DNA of 6,229 nt, taken from contig CALABN010000251.1 in NCBI GenBank assembly GCA_937885735.1, positions 1 through 6,229 of the forward strand, given 5' to 3'. Origin of the DNA: an uncultured Bacteroidota bacterium (GTDB lineage Bacteria; Bacteroidota; Bacteroidia; Bacteroidales; SZUA-534). Positions within the stretch are counted from its first letter, which is position 1. The number at the start of each line of letters is the position of its first letter. Positions 1 to 6,112 of the stretch are shown piece by piece. The notes beneath the pieces are model-generated. The model saw only the letters and a program-made list of their open reading frames with translations, searched no databases and was not told where the DNA came from. Made by a program: the position numbers and the translations under genes.

Positions 1-95
1 ACTGTTGACGACTGACACCCATAAAGATACCGATAAAAAACAAAAAGCGCCGGAAAGTTCATATTGCCCATTTTTGTAATATTTATATTTCAAAC

Positions 96-116
96 GGTGA
101 ATTTATAGAACACACC
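96..116 (+). repeat. Dispersed 21-bp motif, copy A
   Basis: The sequence begins GGTGAATTTATAGAAC and ends CACC, so its outer four bases on each side are complementary (GGTG/CACC). It matches 3212-3232 at 18 of 21 positions in the same orientation, and 13 consecutive bases (100-112) occur inverted at 6073-6085. It lies downstream of the lipoprotein stop codon on that gene's strand. Confidence 0.5.
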
Positions 117-156
117 ATTATTTTATTCTTCAATGTCATTTTATCATAATTTTCAT

Positions 157-1719
157 TTAATCTTTTACGCAACGTATCTGAACATAATCAGTAGGCACTC
201 TATTGAATATTGATTCTTTTTTATTTTCCAAATAATCGTACCAATAAAGAGCTCGTCTGATACCAGAATTTCCAGAATACAACAAACGGACAATATTGTC
301 GTCACCCGTGCCGCTATTTTTTTCCCTAGGAGTCAAATATAACGCAGCTCCACTTTTCACATTACCACTATTTTCCATATTAAGGGTGGAATAATCGTCT
401 TCTACAATATATTCCTTCACTGCATCCTTATAAAATCCAAATGGAATCGCATTAAACTCACCTGCACCAACTATTTGTTCGTCAGTAAATGGGTTTTTCC
501 AATCATCGACTGATATTAGTTTATTTAGCAAGTTTACATTTGTGCCCATAAAAGACACCGTATCTTCCTCATAAACACGTCGTTTGTCACTTAAGTCCAC
601 GTTCTCACCCAAGCGTTTAACCAAAAATTCAGGATCGGGGGCATAACCATACGCATTATAATAAATTGTACCACTCGAATGCCAATTCTTCACACCATAG
701 TACATCTCTAAATCTTTCCAATCTTCATCTGTTGACACATGAAATCCTTCTGGAATCAAGTCGGAAAATCCTTTATAAAATAATGGAAGCTTATACGCAT
801 AGACAACTCCTTCACAACCAGAATTGCTCTTGACTTTAGCACATCCATTGCCTGGCGCAAAATTTGAGTATAATTTAAAATTTAACTTTTCGCCATCAGG
901 TAAACTTTCGATATCAAATACTCCGCGCAAGTCTTCAAGCATCCAAACACGGTTGCCTATCTTTCCTATTTTGTAAACATTGAACTGTTTGTCTGCGACT
1001 GCCTTACTTTTGTCAAGAAAGATTCCTCTGGCTGTAGATTGTGCTTTAATCACAGTGTCGTCAAAAACGCAATCAGCATTAACCATGAAATCATAAATGA
1101 CAGGTTCAAAATATTGTTTTTTTGAAGTGTCCCACCATTGATAACATACAGCATACTTTAGGGCATCCAAAGGACCCGCCGATATATGGCACGTAGTTGC
1201 TCCGTCGGCCACGCTTATTGGAGTCCTGTCGTAATCACAATCACCGTCAGGTGTCAAGGTTATTCGCGTATCACTAAATTGCTCATGACCTTCCCATGTA
1301 ACGGTTGCCGCCCATTCCCCTTCATCTTCATTAGTCACCTTGACAGCAAAATCAGGAACGCAATAAAATTTGAAAATATCAGTTTCTGCCATGTTGCTTC
1401 CATCGTGTACGACAATTTTCCAATAATATTTTGTGTACGGCTGCAAATAATGTTCGTCTCTTCCAATACGTCTAAGTATGCCTATAGATTCCATATTATC
1501 AATGTCAGTACCCATGAATATTTCTTCTTCAACATCCACATTGCCACAAGTTAACTCAAAAGGGGTTATTATTGTGTCATTAACCACATCCCCATTTTTC
1601 AATACAATTTTTTGTAGGCTTTTATCTGGCAATTTAAAATCATCTTCATTGCTGCAAGAATTGAGTGTAAAAGATAGCGTCATTAAGGCAATTGCTATTT
1701 TTAAAAGTCTTGTTTTCAT
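157..1719 (-). CDS. FISUMP-domain surface lipoprotein
   Basis: This is an intact 520-aa gene. Residues 1-21 form a lipoprotein signal peptide (charged MKTR, hydrophobic core, lipobox LNSC) with the acylated cysteine at C22. SNEDD follows the cysteine and resembles the acidic lipoprotein export signal that sends Bacteroidetes lipoproteins to the cell surface. Residues about 34-120 and 122-215 look like two beta-sandwich (FN3/Ig-like) modules with aromatic and Thr-rich strands. From about 247 to the end is a FISUMP domain (Fibrobacter succinogenes major paralogous domain family): IGNRVWMLEDL near 254, PEGFHVSTDEDW near 324, and the typical terminal VQIRCVKD. The family is common on Bacteroidetes surfaces; its molecular role is largely unknown, and adhesion or glycan binding is inference. 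The start is fixed by the signal peptide. It lies 5 bases after the stop of a truncated upstream gene, so the two were probably co-transcribed, and its original promoter may have been lost to the insertion sequence. Confidence 0.88.
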   Translation of the reverse strand: MKTRLLKIAIALMTLSFTLNSCSNEDDFKLPDKSLQKIVLKNGDVVNDTIITPFELTCGNVDVEEEIFMGTDIDNMESIGILRRIGRDEHYLQPYTKYYWKIVVHDGSNMAETDIFKFYCVPDFAVKVTNEDEGEWAATVTWEGHEQFSDTRITLTPDGDCDYDRTPISVADGATTCHISAGPLDALKYAVCYQWWDTSKKQYFEPVIYDFMVNADCVFDDTVIKAQSTARGIFLDKSKAVADKQFNVYKIGKIGNRVWMLEDLRGVFDIESLPDGEKLNFKLYSNFAPGNGCAKVKSNSGCEGVVYAYKLPLFYKGFSDLIPEGFHVSTDEDWKDLEMYYGVKNWHSSGTIYYNAYGYAPDPEFLVKRLGENVDLSDKRRVYEEDTVSFMGTNVNLLNKLISVDDWKNPFTDEQIVGAGEFNAIPFGFYKDAVKEYIVEDDYSTLNMENSGNVKSGAALYLTPREKNSGTGDDNIVRLLYSGNSGIRRALYWYDYLENKKESIFNRVPTDYVQIRCVKD

Positions 1720-1724
1720 ATGTT

Positions 1725-1947
1725 TTAGTATTTTATAATTATCTGTTTAGTATGTGTTTCTATATTTTTCCCTGGCAAACAATAACTCAACAACACAGGA
1801 TATGCCCCTTCAATAATAACAGGCAATTGATCTGTAGTCAATACTTTTTTCACACCGCTACTTGCCTTTACGGTCGCTGATTTATTAGAAAGCACTGTCA
1901 ACATTTCTCGAAAATAAGTATTTATCTTTTCTGGTTCATTATTAATA
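1725..1947 (-). pseudogene. 3' remnant of a gene upstream of the lipoprotein, cut by the IS
   Basis: On the minus strand a frame stays open from the IS982 left end (1947) to a TAA at 1725-1727, giving 73 codons. It begins INNEPEKINTYFREM and ends CLPGKNIETHTKQIIIKY. The product looks soluble, and the Thr/Val/Ile-rich tail suggests beta strands, but I do not recognise the family. The stop lies 5 bases before the lipoprotein start, typical of operon neighbours, which argues that this is real coding sequence. No matching 5' part in frame is obvious on the other side of the element (2991 onward): joining the flanks directly gives a stop within about a dozen codons. Either the insertion came with a deletion or rearrangement, or the 5' part lies elsewhere. 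Confidence 0.55.
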
Positions 1948-1964
1948 ACGTGAGTTCGATATAA
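1948..1964 (+). repeat. IS982 left terminal inverted repeat
   Basis: The sequence ACGTGAGTTCGATATAA matches the inverted copy at 2974-2990 at 15 of 17 positions, with 13 consecutive matches from GAGTTCG inwards. It starts AC at the outer edge, as does the other end. Confidence 0.85.
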
Positions 1965-1991
1965 AAAATACGGCGAAAAATAATAAAAATA

Positions 1992-2052
1992 GGGATTGTT
2001 TTAGTATATTTAAGTATTTAATAATCAAAAATATATACATAAAAACAATCCC
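1992..2052 (+). promoter_or_regulatory. Inverted repeat that would hide the transposase start
   Basis: GGGATTGTTTT (1992-2002) and AAAACAATCCC (2042-2052) form a perfect 11-bp inverted repeat separated by 39 AT-rich bases. The 3' arm ends one base before the transposase ATG at 2054. In a transcript entering from outside the element, this stem would occupy the ribosome-binding region. A transcript starting within the loop region would lack the 5' arm and stay translatable. Other IS elements (IS10 and IS50, by established knowledge) use this logic to avoid activation by read-through transcription. The pairing is seen directly; the function is inferred. Confidence 0.6.
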
Positions 2053-2053
2053 C

Positions 2054-2968
2054 ATGAACGTAAGAACGAAATTAGTCGAAATTTTCGTATTTGCAGACGA
2101 TTTCTGCAAAGAATTTGATAAAGTTGTGTCAAATGCCAAAATCGCAGATAACGACGGCAAAAGGCACAGAAACAAGCCGTGTAAATTGTCCAACTCTGAG
2201 GTTATGACCATAATGATAGCCTTTCACTTTGGCGGGTTTCGTAATCTTAAACACTTTTATATCAATTATATACAACAACATTGCAAGGATTTCTTCCCTG
2301 AAACTGTTTCATACAACAGATTTGTTGAATTACAACGATATGCACTGATGCCTTTGGTCTTGTTTTTAAAAACAATGCATCTGGGAACCTGCACAGGCAT
2401 CTCATATGTTGATTCGACTCCAATAAGAGTGTGCAACAACAAAAGCGTTTTTAACCATAAGGTTTTCAGGGATATAGCGCGGCGAGGCAAGTCGACAATG
2501 GGCTATTTCTATGGGTTTAAACTGCACTTGATCATCAACGAGAAAGGCGAGATACTGAATTTTGTCATCACGCCTGGCAATGTAGACGACCGCACTCCAT
2601 TACGGGATGCAAAGTTTTTGTCAAAAGTATCGGACAAACTTTTTTCCGACAAAGGTTATATCAGCCAGGAACTGTTTGAGATGTTGTTCGTCAATGGAAT
2701 CCAACTTATCACGGGCATGAAAAGAAATATGAAGGGTGGACTTATGTCTTTGAATGACAAAATATTGCTCCGTAAGCGTTCTGTCATAGAGTCGGTTAAT
2801 GACGAATTGAAAACGATGTGCCAAATTGAGCACTCAAGACACAGATCGTTCCATAATTTTCTAGGCAACATCATTTCTGCACTTGTGGCTTATTCGTACT
2901 TTCCTAAAAAGCCTTCTATCAAATTCGATGTCGATGAGAACAACAAGCAACTGGCTCTGTTTTACTGA
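2054..2968 (+). CDS. IS982-family DDE transposase
   Basis: This 304-aa protein catalyses cut-and-paste or copy-out movement of the surrounding element. The DDE catalytic triad can be placed: D120 in SYVDSTPIR, D199 in FSDKGYIS, and E246 in RKRSVIESVNDELK, the family's terminal signature. The N-terminal 100 residues contain the helical region usual in the family (SNSEVMTIMIAFHFGG near 46). Length is normal for IS982 transposases and there is no frameshift or internal stop, so the copy may be active. The ATG at 2054 sits directly after the 3' arm of an inverted repeat, and the stop lies 5 bases before the right terminal repeat. No exact TAnnTTTG promoter is seen inside the element; the closest is TATATTTA near 2005. 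Confidence 0.93.
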   Translation: MNVRTKLVEIFVFADDFCKEFDKVVSNAKIADNDGKRHRNKPCKLSNSEVMTIMIAFHFGGFRNLKHFYINYIQQHCKDFFPETVSYNRFVELQRYALMPLVLFLKTMHLGTCTGISYVDSTPIRVCNNKSVFNHKVFRDIARRGKSTMGYFYGFKLHLIINEKGEILNFVITPGNVDDRTPLRDAKFLSKVSDKLFSDKGYISQELFEMLFVNGIQLITGMKRNMKGGLMSLNDKILLRKRSVIESVNDELKTMCQIEHSRHRSFHNFLGNIISALVAYSYFPKKPSIKFDVDENNKQLALFY

Positions 2969-2973
2969 TTTGC

Positions 2974-2990
2974 TTATATCGAACTCGTGT
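2974..2990 (-). repeat. IS982 right terminal inverted repeat
   Basis: Read from outside inwards on the minus strand it is ACACGAGTTCGATATAA, matching the left end at 15 of 17 positions. It starts 5 bases after the transposase stop codon. Confidence 0.85.
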
Positions 2991-3141
2991 TGTTTACAAC
3001 ATGTGCAGGTTTGCGTACCTTGTCAAGCATCCAGTCAAATTTTAAAATATAAATTCTCAATACATTGTATATTAGATGTTTAAAAATGGGGGGGAGGTAA
3101 AAAAGTGTTAGAAACACGATAGTTTTCACGATTAGTTTTTA

Positions 3142-3149
3142 TAGATTTG
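3142..3149 (+). promoter_or_regulatory. Candidate -7 element of the darT operon promoter
   Basis: TAGATTTG is an exact match to the Bacteroidetes -7 consensus TAnnTTTG. No good -33 TTTG box is present 19-21 bases upstream (only a T-rich AGTTTTCACG nearby), so the assignment is tentative. Transcription would start near 3154, leaving a leader of roughly 105-110 bases before the darT start that contains both potential stems at 3177-3229. Confidence 0.42.
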
Positions 3150-3176
3150 CTTGTCGGTTATGAAAAATTGACAGCA

Positions 3177-3229
3177 CTTTTCACCTGTTTAACGGGTTCT
3201 GATGGGTGAAAGGTCTATTTATAGAACCC
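3177..3229 (+). promoter_or_regulatory. Interleaved inverted repeats in darT leader (possible pseudoknot)
   Basis: Stem 1 pairs CTTTTCACC (3177-3185) with GGTGAAAGG (3205-3213): 9 pairs, one of them G-U. Stem 2 pairs GGGTTCT (3194-3200) with AGAACCC (3223-3229): 7 perfect pairs. The 5' arm of stem 2 lies in the loop of stem 1 and its 3' arm lies beyond stem 1. This is the order of an H-type pseudoknot, with connecting stretches of 8, 4 and 9 bases. The structure ends 33 bases before the darT ATG and could regulate translation, bind a protein, or simply be overlapping DNA operators. The pairings are seen; the fold and role are inferred. Confidence 0.42.
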
Positions 3230-3232
3230 ACC
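3212..3232 (+). repeat. Dispersed 21-bp motif, copy B (darT leader)
   Basis: This copy has the form GGTnnATTTATAGAACnCACC and matches the copy at 96-116 at 18 of 21 positions in the same orientation. It overlaps the 3' arms of both leader stems and ends 30 bases before the darT start, a position suited to an operator. Confidence 0.5.
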
Positions 3233-3262
3233 ATAAGTCAGACGCCATAAACGCAAGGAAAA

Positions 3263-5002
3263 ATGGGATTTATTTATACAATTATAACAATTACAATTAT
3301 GGTTGCTATGACAATCATAATTCATAATGCAAACAACAAACGTTTACATAAAAAATGTAATGAAATAAAGAATAAATACCCATTGGCTTATAGTGATTAT
3401 ATCAGCAGCAGATTCATTAGCATATACAAAGCATCAAATTCTGTATTAAGAGAGATTATTAACCAATCAACTGACTTTTGGAATGATAAAGAAAAAGAAT
3501 TTCAAGAACAAGAACGAAGAAGAATAGAAACCGAAATACAATATAGGAGGATTAAAGAGACTTGTCCTAACGGCTTGAAAAGATGGGAAACTTTATACCC
3601 TACTGCCTCAAAAAGTGTAACTGTATCCAATGAGTATAAAATTAAGAATTATGAAAATGCCATTAAAACAGCCAAAGAGTTCAACGTTTGGGAAAAAGAG
3701 CAGCAGACATATACAGATAAATGCTATCAAATATCTAAAAACACTTTACTCAATTTTGGACGCTATTATTATAACATACCTTTTAAAAAAACAAACGAAG
3801 ATGGTAATGAGATAAACGGAACGTATGAAGTATGGCAGTCTTTTGCTGGGGCATATTGTAAAGAAAGTGACTTGGATTATTCTGACTTTAAAGGCATCAA
3901 ACAGAATAATACGCACAACATTGACGAGTTCAAAAAATGTGAGATGTGCTATAAATCATCGATTTATGACAAAATCAAGAACTTTATTTGCCAACTTAAC
4001 AAAGAATATCAACTGTCTGTTTATTTATGCACAAACAACAGTGATTGGACTGCGCAAAGCCTTTATTACCATTATAAGGAATTATTTAATATTCAATCTG
4101 TTGACGAAATATTTAATAACATTTCTGAAGATTCACAAGACTACAACTATTATCCTAAATTAAAAAACAGGCATATCGTAATTATTGATATTCAGACAGA
4201 AAACAAACAACTAGTTGAAGTTTGTGAAAAAATCATAAAAAAGAACAAGAATAAGCACCCACTCATCACCTATATCAGCCTATTCAAAGGATATGATAGG
4301 GAAGAAATGCTTTATTTGTTTGATAAGAAAAGACAAGAACGTGAAGAAGAAGAAAAACGGAAAAGAAAAGAGAAAGAAAACCGCGTTATTTCAATATGCC
4401 AACAATATGGAATAACAGGCCTTTATCATATGACTCACATTGACAATCTTGCGTCGATTTTAAGCAATGGGTTACTATCTCATACACAAGCAAGAAATAA
4501 CAATTATTTGCAGACCGATATAGCAAATAATGATGTGAATGTCAGGCGTTCACATAATGAACCTATTCATAATAGGCCTATTCACGATTATGCGCCTTTA
4601 TATTTTAATCCGAAAAACCCAATGCTTTATTTCCGTAAGGACATACAAAATAATATTGCCATCCTTGAGTTTTCCCCATTAGTATTATTAAAAGAAGGTG
4701 TCATATTCACTGACGGAAATGCATCAGTACATACAACAGCAACATATAATTCACAAACTCAATTCTATTCGGATTTAAACGATTTGAATAAATTGGATTG
4801 GAAATGTATTAATGACAAATGGTGGAATGATTACGAAGATGGAAAAAGAAAGAAATGCGCCGAAGTGTTAATTCCAGATAAAATTGAACTTTCATTCTTG
4901 AAAAGAATACACGTCTTTAATACTGAAACACAAAAAGTTGTTTCTGATTTCCAAATAAGAAACATTGATATCGAAGTGACTAAAAGTTTATTTTTTGAAT
5001 AA
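3263..5002 (+). CDS. darT: Membrane-anchored DarT-type DNA ADP-ribosyltransferase toxin
   Basis: This 579-aa protein carries a complete DarT domain (formerly DUF4433) at residues about 383-579. DarT enzymes transfer ADP-ribose from NAD+ to bases in single-stranded DNA, blocking replication. Visible landmarks are GLYHMTHIDNL with H389 in the NAD-binding strand, VRR (R428/R429), the family signature DYAPLYFNPKNPMLY near 445, and AEVLIP with the presumed catalytic E534. Most DarT proteins are about 200 aa; this one adds about 380 residues. Residues 3-20 form a strongly hydrophobic helix with the basic NNKRLHKK after it, predicting a membrane anchor with the rest in the cytoplasm. Charged coiled-coil-like helices lie at 74-100 and 354-376. 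An alpha/beta segment spans about 245-345 with a strand IVIIDIQTE at 305-313 that I cannot assign. The start is supported by AAGGA 3 bases upstream and by the helix at the very N-terminus. The darG gene follows after 33 bases. The catalytic domain call is firm; the extension's role is unknown. Confidence 0.9.
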   Translation: MGFIYTIITITIMVAMTIIIHNANNKRLHKKCNEIKNKYPLAYSDYISSRFISIYKASNSVLREIINQSTDFWNDKEKEFQEQERRRIETEIQYRRIKETCPNGLKRWETLYPTASKSVTVSNEYKIKNYENAIKTAKEFNVWEKEQQTYTDKCYQISKNTLLNFGRYYYNIPFKKTNEDGNEINGTYEVWQSFAGAYCKESDLDYSDFKGIKQNNTHNIDEFKKCEMCYKSSIYDKIKNFICQLNKEYQLSVYLCTNNSDWTAQSLYYHYKELFNIQSVDEIFNNISEDSQDYNYYPKLKNRHIVIIDIQTENKQLVEVCEKIIKKNKNKHPLITYISLFKGYDREEMLYLFDKKRQEREEEEKRKRKEKENRVISICQQYGITGLYHMTHIDNLASILSNGLLSHTQARNNNYLQTDIANNDVNVRRSHNEPIHNRPIHDYAPLYFNPKNPMLYFRKDIQNNIAILEFSPLVLLKEGVIFTDGNASVHTTATYNSQTQFYSDLNDLNKLDWKCINDKWWNDYEDGKRKKCAEVLIPDKIELSFLKRIHVFNTETQKVVSDFQIRNIDIEVTKSLFFE

Positions 5003-5012
5003 TAGAAAATCC

Positions 5013-5020
5013 TAAATTTG
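5013..5020 (+). promoter_or_regulatory. Candidate internal promoter (-7) for darG and the XRE gene
   Basis: TAAATTTG in the 33-base gap between darT and darG is an exact TAnnTTTG match. A weak -33 candidate is TTTA at 4987-4990, 22 bases upstream; a better TTTG at 4994-4997 is too close. A start near 5026 would leave a leader of about 10 bases before the darG ATG at 5036. An extra promoter for the antitoxin alone would help keep it in excess over the toxin. Short AT-rich motifs arise by chance, so confidence is limited. Confidence 0.38.
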
Positions 5021-5035
5021 TAATACTAATATGCT

Positions 5036-5731
5036 ATGATAGAAGTTATTAAAGGAAATATTTTCACATCTAATTGTCAAACAATTGTCAATACCATTAA
5101 TTGTGTTGGCGTAATGGGAAAAGGTGTTGCTTTTGAATATCGCCTACGCTATCCCGAAATGTGTGAGAAATACGTGGAACTGTGTAAAAACCGCCTTATC
5201 CAAATCGGAACATTATGGATTTTCAAAGCACCTGACAAATGGATTCTTAATTTCCCAACAAAATTTCACTGGAAATACCCTTCAAAGGTGGAATATTTAG
5301 AAAAAGGTCTTCAGAAATTCGTTGAGACATATCACGAGAAACAAATAACATCCATTGCGTTTCCATTGCTTGGGGCAAGCAATGGTGGAATAGACGAAAG
5401 CATTTCACTTGCAACAATGGAAAAATATCTGTCAAAATGCGATGACATTAAAGTTGAAATATACAAATACGACCCAACAGCAAACGATGACCTATTCATT
5501 AGTTTTAAAAACTTTTGGTTAACTACGAATGAAAATGAACTGTCTAAAACAAGCGGTATCAAACCACTTTATGTTAAAAAGATAAAGGACGCGCTTAACA
5601 ACCAAAACATATATGCAATGAGCCAACTATTGAGATTTGATGGAATTGGCGAAAACACAATAGAAAAAGCATTTAAAACAGCAAAAGAACTATCTAATCA
5701 GCCAATACAAGGAAGTTTATTTGATTTGTAA
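5036..5731 (+). CDS. darG: DarG-type macrodomain antitoxin (DNA ADP-ribosyl hydrolase)
   Basis: This 231-aa protein has an N-terminal macrodomain at residues 1 to about 150. DarG macrodomains remove the ADP-ribose that DarT places on DNA. Landmarks in order are GNI at 7-9, VNTINCVGVMGKG at 18-30 (ADP-ribose binding loop), NFPTKFHW at 72-79 with K76 matching the lysine reported as catalytic in the family, and LLGASNGGID at 111-120 (phosphate loop). The tail is short (about 80 residues; better known DarG proteins carry a larger C-terminal domain that binds DarT directly). It contains a helix-hairpin-helix-like LLRFDGIGENTIEKAF (198-213) and ends QGSLFDL, resembling the bacterial sliding-clamp-binding consensus QLxLF. 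ATG 5036 is chosen because a nearer-upstream ATG (5031) stops after two codons. The stop overlaps the next gene's start by one base, indicating coupled translation. Confidence 0.9.
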   Translation: MIEVIKGNIFTSNCQTIVNTINCVGVMGKGVAFEYRLRYPEMCEKYVELCKNRLIQIGTLWIFKAPDKWILNFPTKFHWKYPSKVEYLEKGLQKFVETYHEKQITSIAFPLLGASNGGIDESISLATMEKYLSKCDDIKVEIYKYDPTANDDLFISFKNFWLTTNENELSKTSGIKPLYVKKIKDALNNQNIYAMSQLLRFDGIGENTIEKAFKTAKELSNQPIQGSLFDL

Positions 5732-6015
5732 TGATACATTCAAAAGCCACCGAAACGCTTTTTAATCAGATAATTAGCGAGACACCACAAGAAATAAAAC
5801 AAGAAGTGGAATGGTCGTATGAGATTGCCGATAAAATATACGAGACACTGCATCGTAAGGGTATGTCGCAGAAAGAGTTCGCACATCTTGCAGGAACATC
5901 GGAAGCCGCTGTGTCGAAATGGATTGGCGGCGGGCACAATTTCACGCTGGCAACATTGGCTAAAATATCATCTGTGTTAGGTGAATCTATGATTAAGGTG
6001 GTAGGGGAAGCATAA
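5731..6015 (+). CDS. XRE-family helix-turn-helix regulator in the darTG operon
   Basis: This 94-aa protein has a Cro/C1-type HTH: residues about 33-85 carry MSQKEFAHLAGTSEAAVSKWI, with helix 2 at 47-54 and recognition helix 3 at 57-65, and TLATLAKISSVLGE completes the fold. The N-terminal 30 residues are an acidic/polar helical extension like that of HigA-type antitoxins. Its ATG shares one base with the darG stop (TAATG), so it is probably translated by termination-reinitiation and belongs to the same operon. The likely role is autorepression of the operon. It could also help neutralise the toxin, since the DarG tail is short. Base composition rises in GC toward its 3' end compared with darT. 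Another HTH role cannot be excluded, and no dedicated toxin of its own is seen next to it. Confidence 0.85.
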   Translation: MIHSKATETLFNQIISETPQEIKQEVEWSYEIADKIYETLHRKGMSQKEFAHLAGTSEAAVSKWIGGGHNFTLATLAKISSVLGESMIKVVGEA

Positions 6016-6064
6016 AACACATTAACAATCACGCCTTTCCCTTCCTTACGCCTGCACCAATTAG

Positions 6065-6085
6065 TACAGGAATGTTCTATAAATT
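6065..6085 (-). repeat. Dispersed 21-bp motif, copy C (inverted)
   Basis: On the minus strand this includes AATTTATAGAACA, 13 consecutive bases identical to 100-112. Over the full 21 positions about 16 match copy A. The orientation is opposite to copies A and B. Confidence 0.4.
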
Positions 6086-6112
6086 AATTAGTTAAAACAA
6101 AGTAAGTTAACC

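Larger units (their letters stand above)
1948..2990 (+). mobile_element. Complete IS982-family insertion sequence (1043 bp)
   Basis: The element is bounded by 17-bp terminal inverted repeats with two mismatches. The left end reads ACGTGAGTTCGATATAA (1948-1964) and the right end, read inwards, ACACGAGTTCGATATAA (2974-2990). It contains one intact DDE transposase gene. Length and layout fit the IS982 family, whose members are about 1 kb with a single transposase of about 300 aa. No target-site duplication is visible: the left flank ends ATTAATA and the right flank begins TGTTTAC. This suggests loss of the original duplication, a rearrangement after insertion, or a very short duplication hidden by the ends. 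The insertion truncates a minus-strand gene on its left. Confidence 0.88.
2991..3262. other. Intergenic region between the IS and darT
   Basis: These 272 bases hold no convincing gene. A minus-strand frame is open from about 3137 to 2991 but has no plausible start apart from one internal ATG and no recognisable product. The stretch contains a run of seven G (3088-3094) in a purine-rich tract, a perfect TAnnTTTG element at 3142-3149, and the interleaved inverted repeats at 3177-3229. It therefore probably holds the promoter and leader of the toxin operon. Confidence 0.5.

Noticed and set aside
1..79. Partial frames at the left edge: plus strand 2-79 ending in TAA (ends APESSYCPFL), and minus strand 71-1 starting MGNMNFPALFVF
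   Set aside because: Both are under 27 codons, overlap on opposite strands, and neither has a recognisable product or clear ribosome-binding site; not enough to call a gene.
1186..1554. Plus-strand open frame of 122 codons inside the lipoprotein gene
   Set aside because: It is antisense to a well-supported coding region and shows no recognisable domain; treated as a shadow frame.
3088..3094. Run of seven G as a possible phase-variation tract
   Set aside because: It lies about 50 bases upstream of the putative -7 element, not between promoter boxes or inside a reading frame, so a switching role is not supported.
2991..3137. Minus-strand open stretch containing FDWMLDKVRKPAHVV that might be the 5' half of the IS-disrupted gene
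   Set aside because: It does not join in frame with the remnant at 1725-1947 by direct fusion, has no good start, and shows no target duplication to bridge the two sides.
5031..5039. Two-codon mini-ORF (ATG CTA TGA) overlapping the darG start
   Set aside because: Such short overlaps are common by chance; it helps choose the darG start but is not evidence of an upstream regulatory ORF.
6027..6052. Direct repeat ACGCCT around a pyrimidine tract, considered as a CRISPR or terminator signal
   Set aside because: The repeat is only 6 bases and occurs twice, with no hairpin plus T-run; neither CRISPR nor terminator is supported.
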